A stretch of 64,000 nucleotides of DNA from Streptomyces fungicidicus. Its GTDB lineage: Bacteria > Actinomycetota > Actinomycetes > Streptomycetales > Streptomycetaceae. The notes beneath the pieces are model-generated. The model was not told the DNA's origin. It did no database searches and saw only the letters and a program-made list of their open reading frames with translations. Below, one piece after another: positions 23,431 to 32,257 of the stretch. Location of the stretch: contig NZ_CP023407.1 in the NCBI RefSeq assembly GCF_003665435.1, positions 4,637,501 through 4,701,500 of the forward strand, read 5' to 3'. The position numbers and the translations under genes are program-made. The first letter of the stretch is position 1. Each line of letters starts with the position of its first letter.

Positions 23431-23457
23431 CTGGCACTCCGCTTGACCGAGTGCTAA
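23431..23457. promoter_or_regulatory. CIRCE element 1 (HrcA operator) of groES-groEL
   Basis: CTGGCACTC (23431-23439), nine bases and GAGTGCTAA (23449-23457) match TTAGCACTC-N9-GAGTGCTAA. It overlaps the predicted -35 box, so HrcA binding would block the promoter until heat shock. Confidence 0.92.
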
Positions 23458-23472
23458 TCCCGGTCATAGTCT
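23443..23472 (+). promoter_or_regulatory. vegetative promoter of groES-groEL1
   Basis: TTGACC (23443-23448), 18 nt and TAGTCT (23467-23472) match a strong HrdB-type promoter. The predicted start near 23479 falls in the second CIRCE element. Confidence 0.8.
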
Positions 23473-23477
23473 CAGGT

Positions 23478-23504
23478 CTGGCACTCCCCCCTGGAGAGTG
23501 CCAA
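23478..23504. promoter_or_regulatory. CIRCE element 2 (HrcA operator) of groES-groEL
   Basis: CTGGCACTC (23478-23486), nine bases and GAGTGCCAA (23496-23504) form the second CIRCE element, covering the predicted transcription start. The two copies are 47 bp apart, start to start. Confidence 0.92.
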
Positions 23505-23603
23505 CGTAGCGACGGGCAGGTCCGGCACCCGCGACGACGGATCGACCTGGTCGCCACCTCAGACAGTTAACCCCGTGAGATCTCCGAAGGGGGAGGTCGG
23601 ATC

Positions 23604-23912
23604 GTGACGACCGCCAGCTCCAAGGTTGCCATCAAGCCGCTCGAGGACCGCATCGTGGTCCAGCCGCTCGACGCCGAGCAGACCACGGCTTCGGGCCTGG
23701 TCATTCCGGACACCGCCAAGGAGAAGCCCCAGGAGGGCGTCGTCCTGGCCGTGGGCCCGGGCCGCTTCGAGGACGGCAACCGCCTTCCGCTCGACGTCGC
23801 CGTCGGCGACATCGTGCTCTACAGCAAGTACGGCGGCACCGAGGTCAAGTACAACGGCGAGGAGTACCTCGTCCTCTCGGCCCGCGACGTCCTCGCGATC
23901 ATCGAGAAGTAA
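23604..23912 (+). CDS. groES: co-chaperonin GroES
   Basis: The 10-kDa lid of the GroEL folding chamber. The 102-residue protein has VAIKPLEDRIVVQPL, GLVIPDTAKEKPQEGVVLAVG and VLYSKYGGTEVKYNGEEYLVL, all family signatures including the mobile loop. The GTG start at 23604 (MTTASSKVAIK) has GGGGGAGG upstream. It is transcribed with groEL1 under dual CIRCE control, with a long hairpin between the two genes. Confidence 0.98.
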   Translation: MTTASSKVAIKPLEDRIVVQPLDAEQTTASGLVIPDTAKEKPQEGVVLAVGPGRFEDGNRLPLDVAVGDIVLYSKYGGTEVKYNGEEYLVLSARDVLAIIEK

Positions 23913-23969
23913 GGGGAATCCGGGGGTCACCCCGGACCACCCGACCTCGAAGCAAGCACCTTTGCTCGA

Positions 23970-24026
23970 ACACTGCGCCCCTGGCCCCCGCATCCCATGA
24001 GAAGCCGGGCGCCCGGGGCGCAGTGT
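23970..24026 (+). ncRNA. intercistronic stem-loop between groES and groEL1
   Basis: ACACTGCGCCCC (23970-23981) and GGGGCGCAGTGT (24015-24026) form a perfect 12-bp stem around a 33-nt loop. It lacks a T-run, and groEL1 has no separate promoter that I can see. It is therefore better read as an RNA processing or stability element, or a partial terminator setting the groES:groEL ratio, than as a full terminator. Confidence 0.6.
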
Positions 24027-24060
24027 CTTCACCCAGATTTCCGAGAGGGCTCCCGCTGCC

Positions 24061-25683
<1,623 letters not shown>

Positions 25684-25711
25684 CGACGTAGACAAGTCGC
25701 CAGAGCCTGAA

Positions 25712-25753
25712 CGAGGGCCCGGCAACCCCGGAAACGGGGCTGCCGGGCCCTCG
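25712..25753 (+). terminator. groEL1 terminator hairpin
   Basis: CGAGGGCCCGGCA (25712-25724) pairs perfectly with TGCCGGGCCCTCG (25741-25753). An inner CCCCG-GAAA-CGGGG stem closes with a GNRA-type tetraloop. No T-run follows, as is usual in this genus. Confidence 0.85.
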
Positions 25754-25854
25754 CCGTGTCCGCGGCCGCCCGATCATGGAACCGCGCCGGGGTCCGCGAC
25801 GGTCTCCCCGGGGACCAGCCGGAACGGACCAGCCGGAACAGAGGGGACGGGGCG

Positions 25855-26898
25855 ATGAGCCAGGCACTGTACGAGGAACGGTCCCGCAACCCGTGGGCGA
25901 CCACCGCCGAACTCACCGAGGACACGCTGCGCAGAGGCAGCCGGACCACACCGGTGGACGAGCTGAACCTCGCCGCCATGGCCGAGGCGTACGTGCGCGG
26001 ATCCTGGCTCGGCGGCGGTGGCGCCGAACGCCCCCTGGGGGCGCTGGAGCAGACCCCCGGCGCCGTCCCGGTCACCCGCGTGACCGGCACCACCACCCTC
26101 CTGAAGGTGCGCAGGGCCGCCGACTTCGCCCACGCGCTCGGCGAACTGGCCGTGCGAAGGTGCGGCGGGGCGGACCAGGTGGCCGCCCTCTCCGCACGGG
26201 CACAGGCGGAGGGCGTCCCGCTCTGGATCGCCCGGCGGTACGCGCCGGGTCCCGCCGGGCCGGTCGCCGTCGCGGTGGACCGGCGCCTGGTGCGCGTGGA
26301 CGTCTGGGGCCCGCACGCCCCCGCCGTACGCCTCCGGGCGCCGTACGGCTACCTCGGTGACGCGTCGGCCCCGGCGGGCGGCCTGGTCATGACCGTCGGG
26401 GACGTCACCGCGGGGCTCGCCCTCCACAAGAAGTGGCGCAAGTCCAGGAGCAGCGTCGAGATCGGCCTGCCCGACCGGCACTGGACGCTGCGGCGCGAGA
26501 ACGCGGCGAGCTCATGGCTGCTGCGCGACGACCGCCGTGTCGCGCTGCTCACCCGCCCGCCCCGCCGTGCCGAGCCGGCCCCCGGCACGGTCCTGCTGCC
26601 GCTGGCCGCCGTGCACCACGAGAGCCCCGACCCGCTGGACGCCGTCATGGCCCACGCCGTCGCCGTGTCCTTCGGCCTCGGCGACACCACGGGCCTGGCC
26701 AGGTTCCGCCCCCGCTCCCGCTCCGGCGGAGAGACGAGCGCCGACGGCTGGGACCTCCCCTGGTTCAGCAACCTCGGCAACGGCCGCGACGACAACGAAC
26801 CCGGCGGCGGCGACGGCTGGGGCAGCGACGGGGGCGACGGCGGCGACGGAGGAAGCGGAGGCGACGGCGGAGGCGGCGACGGCGGAGGCGGCGACTAG
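25855..26898 (+). CDS. protein of unknown function with Gly/Asp-rich tail
   Basis: The 347-residue protein has no recognised domain. Residues 1-285 are Arg/Ala-rich and mixed alpha/beta, including ELAVRRCGGADQVAALSARAQAEGVPLWIARRY and a Trp/Lys-rich stretch (ALHKKWRKSRSSVEIGLPDRHW). No signal peptide or membrane segment is seen. The last about 45 residues are almost only Gly, Asp and Ser (GDGGDGGSGGDGGGGD) and are surely disordered. The ATG at 25855 follows a purine-rich GAGGGGACGGGG. It marks the left edge of the accessory segment. Confidence 0.8.
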   Translation: MSQALYEERSRNPWATTAELTEDTLRRGSRTTPVDELNLAAMAEAYVRGSWLGGGGAERPLGALEQTPGAVPVTRVTGTTTLLKVRRAADFAHALGELAVRRCGGADQVAALSARAQAEGVPLWIARRYAPGPAGPVAVAVDRRLVRVDVWGPHAPAVRLRAPYGYLGDASAPAGGLVMTVGDVTAGLALHKKWRKSRSSVEIGLPDRHWTLRRENAASSWLLRDDRRVALLTRPPRRAEPAPGTVLLPLAAVHHESPDPLDAVMAHAVAVSFGLGDTTGLARFRPRSRSGGETSADGWDLPWFSNLGNGRDDNEPGGGDGWGSDGGDGGDGGSGGDGGGGDGGGGD

Positions 26899-27007
26899 GC
26901 GTGCGGATCCACGTCCGGCAGGGACAGGCCCGTACTCGGCGTCCGACACTGCCGCCCGCCACCCCTGCGGGATGACGTCGTCGCGTAGCCGGACGAAGCG
27001 GCGGTCG

Positions 27008-27409
27008 TCAGGAGCGGTCGATCAGCTTCTGTACCTCGGGCGGCAGCTCACCGCCCGAGTACGCGACCACGAAGACGGTGTCGTCGGGGCTGTCCCCCAC
27101 GGCGACAGCCACGTCGGGTGAGATCCCGTCCACCCTGTAGGCGGTCACGGTGTCTTCGGCCTGTTCGGCATCCTCCTGGCCACCGGTGTCGTCGCACGGG
27201 GGGACGGTGGCGGACCCGAGCTCCTCACCCGCCGTGAACTCCACGTTCGCGACGTCCTGGTAGCTGCGGTCCTGGTAGTGGACGAGGTAGGCGCACGATG
27301 CCGCCTGCCCGTCTGCTCCGTCGCTGCTGCTCTCCGATGTGCAGGCCACGGCCAGCACCAGCATGGCTGCCACCAGAGGCAGACGCGTCATTCGTCCCGA
27401 CCGGTTCAT
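27008..27409 (-). CDS. small secreted lipoprotein
   Basis: The 133-residue protein starts with MNRSGRMTRLPLVAAMLVLAVAC, a signal peptide with a good lipobox (LAVAC). A Ser/Asp linker and a small domain with two further cysteines (SCAYLVHYQDRSY and VPPCDDTG) follow; the YQDRSY stretch resembles short Streptomyces lipoproteins annotated only as DUF families (DUF6281-like, low certainty). The ATG has AGGAGG upstream on the minus strand. It is a lone gene of unknown function. Confidence 0.78.
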   Translation of the reverse strand: MNRSGRMTRLPLVAAMLVLAVACTSESSSDGADGQAASCAYLVHYQDRSYQDVANVEFTAGEELGSATVPPCDDTGGQEDAEQAEDTVTAYRVDGISPDVAVAVGDSPDDTVFVVAYSGGELPPEVQKLIDRS

Positions 27410-27556
27410 GTGTTCCTCCTGGTAGATGCTGCGGAGGGCCAGGACAATCCGAAGATGTGCCCGGCCTCATGAGTACCGACGGAGCGGATGCCGTTTTCGT
27501 TCGAGCACCTGCTGGCCGGCGGCTGCTCTGTCAGTGGGGCCGGTTACCTTCGGGCC

Positions 27557-28639
27557 ATGTCGATCACCGCACAACTGCGCGATTCGGTGAGGCTGCCGGG
27601 TGGGCGCGTACTGGTCAACGGGTTCGCCCTGGAGAGCCGGGGGGACGGTTCGCACCGCGCCCTCCTCCGGAACGGGCACGAGCTGGAGGTCCACGACCTC
27701 CGGGAGCTGTTCGCGGGGGAGCGGGCGCCGGCGGCCGTCTTCCCGCTTCCCTGGCCGCGCTGGGACCACGGCGTCCACTCGGTGAGCCCCGACGGCACCT
27801 TCGCGGTGTTCTCGGGTCAGCGCTCGGTACGGGCGATGGCTGCGGGCGGCCGGACGCTGTGGGAGTACCGGCACGGCTGCTGGGGCCCCGAGCTCGGTCA
27901 CCCGCACACGGGGGACGAGCAGGAGGTGTGCCGTGGTCTGGAGAGCGGCTCCTGCCGGATCTCGGACGACGGCCGGCTCGTGTGGGCCCATGTCGTGGCC
28001 GAGCAGGAGCCGGGCGAAGCGGAGGAGCGCTGGGTCGTCCTGGACGCCCGGGACGGACGGGAGCTGGCGTCGCTGCCGCTGGACAGCGCGGCGGCCGGCT
28101 CGAACCACCTCTCCCACCCGGACGGTACGCACATGGGTCTGGGCATCGGCATGGGCCAGGACGGCATCCTGCTGTACTGGGCGCGCTGGGACGGCGAGAA
28201 GCTGACCGGCTGGGACGTGAACGAGGGACTGGACCGCATCCTGACGGACGTCCACGCGGGGCACCCGGGCTTCCTGACGGTCGAACACTACGGAGCCGAC
28301 CTGCGCCTGCACGCCCTGGACGGCACGGTGATCGCCGAGCAGGAGCCCGAGCCGGCCGACGACGAGGACGGAGCCGGAAGCGGGGACGAGACCTACTGGG
28401 ACTACGGCTGCGGCTTCGTCGACGCCGGCACGGTCATCGCCTCCACGGTCGAGGCCGACGAGGAGCCGGAGCAGGCCCGCCACTGGCTGCTCGACGCGCA
28501 CACACTGCGCATACGCGGAGTGGTCACGTACCCGACGGGCCCCGTCGACAGCTACGTACGCCCGCTCGGCGACGGCACCTGGCTCACGTACGACGAGAGG
28601 AGCGAGACGCTCAGCCGCTGGGCGCGAGCGGCGCCATGA
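27557..28639 (+). CDS. beta-propeller-like protein of unknown function
   Basis: From the ATG at 27557 (MSITAQLRDSVRLPGGRVLVNGF) the protein has 360 residues; an ATG at 27488 would add 23 residues and cannot be excluded. The sequence shows repeated motifs like SVSPDGTFAVFSG, RISDDGRLVWAHVV and WVVLDARDGRELASLPL, resembling WD40/quinoprotein-type blades. Asp/Glu/Trp content is high, and no signal peptide or catalytic motif is visible. A cytosolic binding or scaffold role is possible. Confidence 0.75.
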   Translation: MSITAQLRDSVRLPGGRVLVNGFALESRGDGSHRALLRNGHELEVHDLRELFAGERAPAAVFPLPWPRWDHGVHSVSPDGTFAVFSGQRSVRAMAAGGRTLWEYRHGCWGPELGHPHTGDEQEVCRGLESGSCRISDDGRLVWAHVVAEQEPGEAEERWVVLDARDGRELASLPLDSAAAGSNHLSHPDGTHMGLGIGMGQDGILLYWARWDGEKLTGWDVNEGLDRILTDVHAGHPGFLTVEHYGADLRLHALDGTVIAEQEPEPADDEDGAGSGDETYWDYGCGFVDAGTVIASTVEADEEPEQARHWLLDAHTLRIRGVVTYPTGPVDSYVRPLGDGTWLTYDERSETLSRWARAAP

Positions 28640-28890
28640 GCCCGGTACACGCGGTCGGCGCTCGTCGGTGCCGCGTGAGGACCGGCGTACCCCGAATGGG
28701 CCAGTTCTCGTATGGCATCCGAGGTGAGCTGACCCTAACCTGAATGACAGGTAGCTCCTTGTGGTCGGCCGGGTACCAATGGCGAAGGTGAAGCCAGGGA
28801 TTTCGGTACTCGCCTGCGGCCGTGGACGGTCGGCCACTACGCTTGACGGGCACCATTTCGGGCAGCTTGGGGGATCGGGGGGAGACCGCG

Positions 28891-29091
28891 GTGGTTCATG
28901 AGGGGCGACCCTTATGGCGTAGAAGCAGTGCCTGCGGCAACGAGTCGGAGTGTGTGGAGGTGGCCGTACTCGCGAGGCATGTCCTTGCGCGGGACTCGAA
29001 GCGACCTGCCGCGACCGTGCTGCGCTTCACCGCCCTCGCCTGGACGGGCTTCCTCAGTGCTGTCGCACGCGGAGAACCAAGGGACGCATGA
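28891..29091 (+). CDS. DUF397 (Scr2-like) protein with TTA codon
   Basis: The 66-residue protein matches the DUF397 pattern: WRRSSACGNESECVEVAVLARHVLARDSK, then VLRFTALAWTGFLSAVARG. DUF397 proteins are small partners of XRE/DUF5753 regulators, and the pair is described as a toxin-antitoxin-like Scr1/Scr2 module. The GTG start at 28891 has GGGGGGAG 5-7 nt upstream. Codon 8 is TTA (28912-28914), the rare leucine codon read only by the bldA tRNA, so translation should depend on bldA. AGA and CGA codons nearby are also unusual. The stop overlaps the next gene by 4 bp. Confidence 0.82.
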   Translation: MVHEGRPLWRRSSACGNESECVEVAVLARHVLARDSKRPAATVLRFTALAWTGFLSAVARGEPRDA

Positions 29092-29423
29092 CATCCTTTC
29101 GGGCGGACGGCAGAAAGTGTGGGGCTGTTATGGGCATCGAGAAGTCTGCAGCGCGGAGGCTCGGGGGTGAGGGTCGGTCCCGCTCCCTCGGCGTCGCGCC
29201 CCCCGCGCTCTTCCTGCTCGCCGTCGGGGCGGTCGCCACGAGTACCGCGGCCGCCGCGTCCCTCCTGGTGGAGAGCCTGCTGGCGAAGCGAGTGCTGTGG
29301 GTGGCCGTGCTGCTCGCAGTGTCGGTGAGTGCGGGCCTGTGGTGCGGACGTTACTCCGTCACGGCTTCCCCACCGAGCTCTGATCGCCTTCCGTACGTTC
29401 CACGGGCGGGTTCGCCCCGATAG
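29088..29423 (+). CDS. small membrane protein coupled to DUF397 gene
   Basis: The 111-residue protein has an N-terminal basic part (FRADGRKCG, ARRLGGEGRSR) and two hydrophobic segments (ALFLLAVGAVATSTAAAASLLV and VLWVAVLLAVSVSAGLWCG). The ATG at 29088 overlaps the DUF397 stop (ATGA), so the two are probably translated together. Its 3' end overlaps the convergent membrane-protein gene by 65 bp. Function is unknown. An internal ATG at 29130 is an alternative start. Confidence 0.65.
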   Translation: MTSFRADGRKCGAVMGIEKSAARRLGGEGRSRSLGVAPPALFLLAVGAVATSTAAAASLLVESLLAKRVLWVAVLLAVSVSAGLWCGRYSVTASPPSSDRLPYVPRAGSPR

Positions 29424-29811
29424 GGCCCTTCCTCCGGCGTTGCAGGGCCTTCCCGCCCCACCAGGCGAGTGCGGCGGCCGGTATGGCGATCACCAGGCTG
29501 ACCACGATCCAGGTGACGGACTTCCATGAGGCGTTCCACGAGTCGTGGGGCATGCTGAGCGCGACGATCGACACGCTCGATACGAAGAGCAGGGCGAGTA
29601 CGGCGGAGCAACCGACGATCCGCTCCACGGACCCCTCCGGAACGGGGGCGGGGCGCGCGGGGCCGGTTCCCCCCTCCCGCCCGGGTGTCCCTGCGTCCTC
29701 CTCCGCGGGCTCGTCGGCCGAGTCCGCAGGGTCCTGCCTTCTTCTGGAAACGAGCAGCTCCCGCAGGCGCCGCCACGCCGCTCTCGTCACCTCGATCCTC
29801 CCCCTGCTCAT
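29359..29811 (-). CDS. small membrane protein with disordered acidic linker
   Basis: The 150-residue protein has an Arg-rich N-terminus, a Pro/Glu/Gly-rich linker (about residues 25-60) and two transmembrane helices (IVGCSAVLALLFVSSVSIVAL and SVTWIVVSLVIAIPAAALAWW), then a basic Lys/Arg C-terminus. It is encoded 25 bp downstream of the XRE/DUF5753 regulator on the same strand, suggesting an operon. It faces and overlaps the DUF397-coupled membrane gene by 65 bp. Both proteins have two helices. No family is recognised. Confidence 0.68.
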   Translation of the reverse strand: MSRGRIEVTRAAWRRLRELLVSRRRQDPADSADEPAEEDAGTPGREGGTGPARPAPVPEGSVERIVGCSAVLALLFVSSVSIVALSMPHDSWNASWKSVTWIVVSLVIAIPAAALAWWGGKALQRRRKGPIGANPPVERTEGDQSSVGKP

Positions 29812-29836
29812 GTGGGTTCCGCGGGGCCCGGCCCGG

Positions 29837-30697
29837 CTAGGCTCTGTCCAGACCCTGCTTGACGCGGCCGATCAGACCGAGTGACTCGGACGCGTCGAGA
29901 GCCAGGCGCGAGATCTGCTCCAGGCACTCGTGGTAACGCTCCAGCAGCTCGGGGTTCTCACCCCCGGTCATGCTGCCGGTGGCGTACTCCAGGTACAGCA
30001 GGTCCTCGTCGTCGGTGAAGCCGAGCAGGACGAAGCTGCCGAGGGTGCTGTAGTGGGCGCCCGCCTCGAAGGGCAGGACGCGCAGCGTGACGCCGGGCCG
30101 GTCCGCGAACTCCAGCAGTTGCTGGAGCTGCCCGGCCATCACCGCGTCGCCGCCGACCCGGCGCCGGACTGCGGCCTCGTCGAGGAAGAACAGCGTCTCC
30201 CGAGGGCCGTCGCCCCCGAACATCCGCTCCTGGCGCCTCATTCTGAGGTCCACCACGCGCTCGAGCCGCTCGGGGTCGAGGACACGAGAACGCAGCAGCG
30301 CCTCCGCGTAGCCGCGGGTCTGCAGATGGCCCGGCACCACGATCGGGTGGTACGTGGTCAGGCTGACGGCCGCGGTCTCGTACCCCAGGTACTGGGCGAA
30401 CTGCGGATTGACGACATCATGGAAACTGGACCACCAGCTGGGACCCTTGCTTCCGCGGGCCGCGGCCTCCAGTTCCTCGACCACGGCGGGGTCGGTGATG
30501 CCGTAGATCTGGGCCAGGGCGCGCAGGTCGGTCACGGAGATGCTCACCGCGCCGTTCTCCACCCGGACCAATTTGGACAGGGACCACTCCACGCGCTCCG
30601 CGGCCTCGCGCTGAGTGAGGCCGGCGGCTTCCCGGGCCCTGCGCAGCGCGATACGCAGCTTTCGCCTGTTGAGGCTGGGATCAACAAGGGGTGTCAT
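29837..30697 (-). CDS. XRE-family regulator with DUF5753 domain (Scr1-like)
   Basis: The 286-residue protein has an N-terminal helix-turn-helix (LRIALRRAREAAGLTQREAAERVEWSLSKLVRVENG) and a C-terminal DUF5753 domain (SFHDVVNPQFAQYLGYETAAVSLTTYHPIVVPGHLQTRGYAEALL, RMRRQERMF, FFLDEAAVRRRVGGDAVMAGQL). This family regulates or neutralises DUF397 partners; many Streptomyces genomes hold dozens of pairs. The ATG at 30697 follows GGAAGGAG. Its DUF397 partner is not adjacent here but lies 0.75 kb away on the other strand. Confidence 0.92.
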   Translation of the reverse strand: MTPLVDPSLNRRKLRIALRRAREAAGLTQREAAERVEWSLSKLVRVENGAVSISVTDLRALAQIYGITDPAVVEELEAAARGSKGPSWWSSFHDVVNPQFAQYLGYETAAVSLTTYHPIVVPGHLQTRGYAEALLRSRVLDPERLERVVDLRMRRQERMFGGDGPRETLFFLDEAAVRRRVGGDAVMAGQLQQLLEFADRPGVTLRVLPFEAGAHYSTLGSFVLLGFTDDEDLLYLEYATGSMTGGENPELLERYHECLEQISRLALDASESLGLIGRVKQGLDRA

Positions 30698-30762
30698 CGC
30701 CGCTCCTTCCGTCGTGCGCGTACCCGGTACCTTCTCTGCTATGCACGGAACGCCTACGCCTG

Positions 30763-30786
30763 TATGCCCATGCCATTATGCCCATG
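30763..30786. promoter_or_regulatory. direct-repeat operator candidate upstream of the XRE gene
   Basis: TATGCCCATG occurs twice (30763-30772 and 30777-30786, period 14), with a partial copy TATGCACGG at 30740-30748. The repeats lie 43-90 bp upstream of the XRE gene start, a typical place for an autoregulatory XRE operator. Confidence 0.4.
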
Positions 30787-30848
30787 TCGGTCAGCCAATA
30801 GCTGAATGACGTGAGCATGGCAATCCGTGTCCGTACCGAACACGCGAA

Positions 30849-30872
30849 GGGCCCCCACAACTGTGGGGGCCC
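30849..30872. terminator. hairpin terminator for the PadR-membrane protein unit
   Basis: GGGCCCCCACA (30849-30859) and TGTGGGGGCCC (30862-30872) form an 11-bp perfect inverted repeat. It lies just beyond the stop of the gene at 30908-31342. Confidence 0.75.
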
Positions 30873-30907
30873 CGTTGGCCGCTCTCCCCTCGCGCCGCCG
30901 TCCGGTC

Positions 30908-31342
30908 TCAGTCGACCTGCCGCTTGGGGTCCGCCCATGTTTCCCAGCGCATCCTGCACGCTCCCGCGAAACTGACCAGGTAGTAGAACCGAGGCAGGCG
31001 TCCGCCCTGCTTCCGCAGCTCGTTGCGGTGATTCATCGTCTCCTCGAGCCGCCATTTCTCACCGTCGGGGAGGAAGGCGCCGATGAAGCGCAGCCTGACG
31101 CCGACCCGGGCCTCCTCGGGGGTGGCCGCGGGCTGCCCCTCGTGCTGTCCCCCTTCGGGGCTCGTCCGCCACAGGGACACGAGCCGCCTGCCCACCCGGC
31201 CCAGGAACGCGTCGAGCGGTTCGGGTAGCTGTTTGATCGCTTGTGCTGTCGACTTCCTGCCGCGCACCGCTATCAGCAGGGCGAGGGCCAGGAGCAGGGC
31301 CGCCGAGACGAACAGGACGGCGGCGGCGAGAGCGGTGACCAT
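30908..31342 (-). CDS. membrane-anchored protein of unknown function
   Basis: The 144-residue protein has an N-terminal transmembrane segment (ALAAAVLFVSAALLLALALLIAV) and a basic cytoplasmic domain rich in Arg/Glu (KWRLEETMNHRNELRKQGGRLPRFYYLVSF). It lies 15 bp downstream of the PadR-type regulator on the same strand, so the two are likely co-transcribed and controlled by the palindromic operator near 31.8 kb. PadR partners of unknown membrane function are common. Confidence 0.7.
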   Translation of the reverse strand: MVTALAAAVLFVSAALLLALALLIAVRGRKSTAQAIKQLPEPLDAFLGRVGRRLVSLWRTSPEGGQHEGQPAATPEEARVGVRLRFIGAFLPDGEKWRLEETMNHRNELRKQGGRLPRFYYLVSFAGACRMRWETWADPKRQVD

Positions 31343-31357
31343 CGATGTGCAGTCCGA

Positions 31358-31708
31358 TCAGTCCGTGACGGGAGTGGGGGCGACCGTGCCGGGCTTCACC
31401 GGCCTGCTTCTGCTGGTGCGGGCCAGAGCCAGGGCCAAAGCCACGCGGGCCTGCTCCGCACCGTCCGTGGTGAACCGGTAGTAGCGGCGTCGGGGCCGGG
31501 GTGGAGTGCTTGCGACGTGCTCGTCGGGGTCCTCCCAGAAGCTCTCCAGTATCCCCGCTCGTTCGAGCCTGGCCAGGATGGGCTGGATGGTCCCGCTCTG
31601 CAGTTCCACCGCCTGACCGATTGCCAGCCCGTACTGGGCCCGCGTCGGGTTCCGGAGCAGCTCCCTGAGGACCAGCTCGGTCTGCTTGGTCATTCGGAAT
31701 CCACTCAT
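31358..31708 (-). CDS. PadR-family transcriptional regulator
   Basis: The 116-residue protein has the PadR winged-helix core (MTKQTELVLRELLRNPTRAQYGLAIGQAVELQSGTIQPILARLERAGILES, then RRRYYRFTTDGAEQARVALA). It is short and lacks a long C-terminal dimerisation domain, like s2-type PadR proteins. The ATG at 31708 is preferred because an earlier one (31735) would place operator sequences inside the gene. Two related operator sequences lie between this gene and the divergent 74-residue gene. Confidence 0.85.
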   Translation of the reverse strand: MSGFRMTKQTELVLRELLRNPTRAQYGLAIGQAVELQSGTIQPILARLERAGILESFWEDPDEHVASTPPRPRRRYYRFTTDGAEQARVALALALARTSRSRPVKPGTVAPTPVTD

Positions 31709-31714
31709 ATCGCT

Positions 31715-31740
31715 AACTCTACCTACCTTGTCCATGACTT
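31715..31740. promoter_or_regulatory. operator copy near PadR gene start
   Basis: This copy shares AACTCTACCTA-nn-TTGT-nn-ATGAC with the perfect palindrome at 31785-31820, in the same orientation, but its right arm is degenerate. It sits directly upstream of the PadR start codon, so it may mediate autorepression. Confidence 0.6.
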
Positions 31741-31784
31741 ATGTTGCCTCCAGCGGAATAGTCGAGCGCCTCGCGCCTTCCGGC

Positions 31785-31820
31785 AACTCTACCTAGGTTG
31801 TGTATGACCTAGGTAGAGTT
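31785..31820. promoter_or_regulatory. perfect palindromic operator (PadR-type)
   Basis: AACTCTACCTAGGT (31785-31798) and ACCTAGGTAGAGTT (31807-31820) are perfect 14-bp inverted arms around 8 bp. It lies between the divergent PadR gene and the 74-residue gene, 41 bp before the latter's start. Confidence 0.85.
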
Positions 31821-31861
31821 ATAGAGTCCGTGCGGGACACGATGAGAGGACGGTGCGGGAC

Positions 31862-32086
31862 ATGGCCACCAAGAAGCGGGACACGGAAGGCACCCACGGG
31901 TGCGCGACCTGCGAGGGCACCGTGCGGGAGACGCCCGCCTGGGACTTCCGGCTCGACCGGTCGGGGCTGAACATCAAGGCGGGCCGCTACCTGGAGCTCC
32001 GGATCTCCCTGGTGCTGCTGCTGTGGCTGATCGCCACCGTGGGCGGCTGGGGCTACGTCGAGTGGTGGCAGCCGCCGCTGTCCTAG
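31862..32086 (+). CDS. small single-pass membrane protein
   Basis: The 74-residue protein has a charged N-terminus with a Cys pair (HGCATCEG) and one C-terminal transmembrane segment (LVLLLWLIATVGGWGYVEWW). The ATG at 31862 is preferred to a GTG at 31853, whose ribosome-binding site would be too close. It is transcribed away from the PadR gene under the perfect palindrome, so it is the likely regulated target. Function is unknown. Confidence 0.7.
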   Translation: MATKKRDTEGTHGCATCEGTVRETPAWDFRLDRSGLNIKAGRYLELRISLVLLLWLIATVGGWGYVEWWQPPLS

Positions 32087-32257
32087 CGCGCCGGCATCGC
32101 CGTCCTCCCACGCCGCATCACGAGGCCCTCACCACCGGTGAGGGCCTCCGGCGTGGAGGCGTCCCCGAGCCTGGGTGCCCGCGGGTCCGGCATCGCGGCG
32201 GACGGCGGCGCCGGAGCCGGGTCGCGGTCCGCGTGCCGACGGCGCGGCTCGGGCGGC

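Noticed and set aside
29837..30697. Phage repressor role for the XRE protein
   Set aside because: No integrase, phage structural genes or attachment site is nearby, and the C-terminal DUF5753 domain points to the Scr1-like family.
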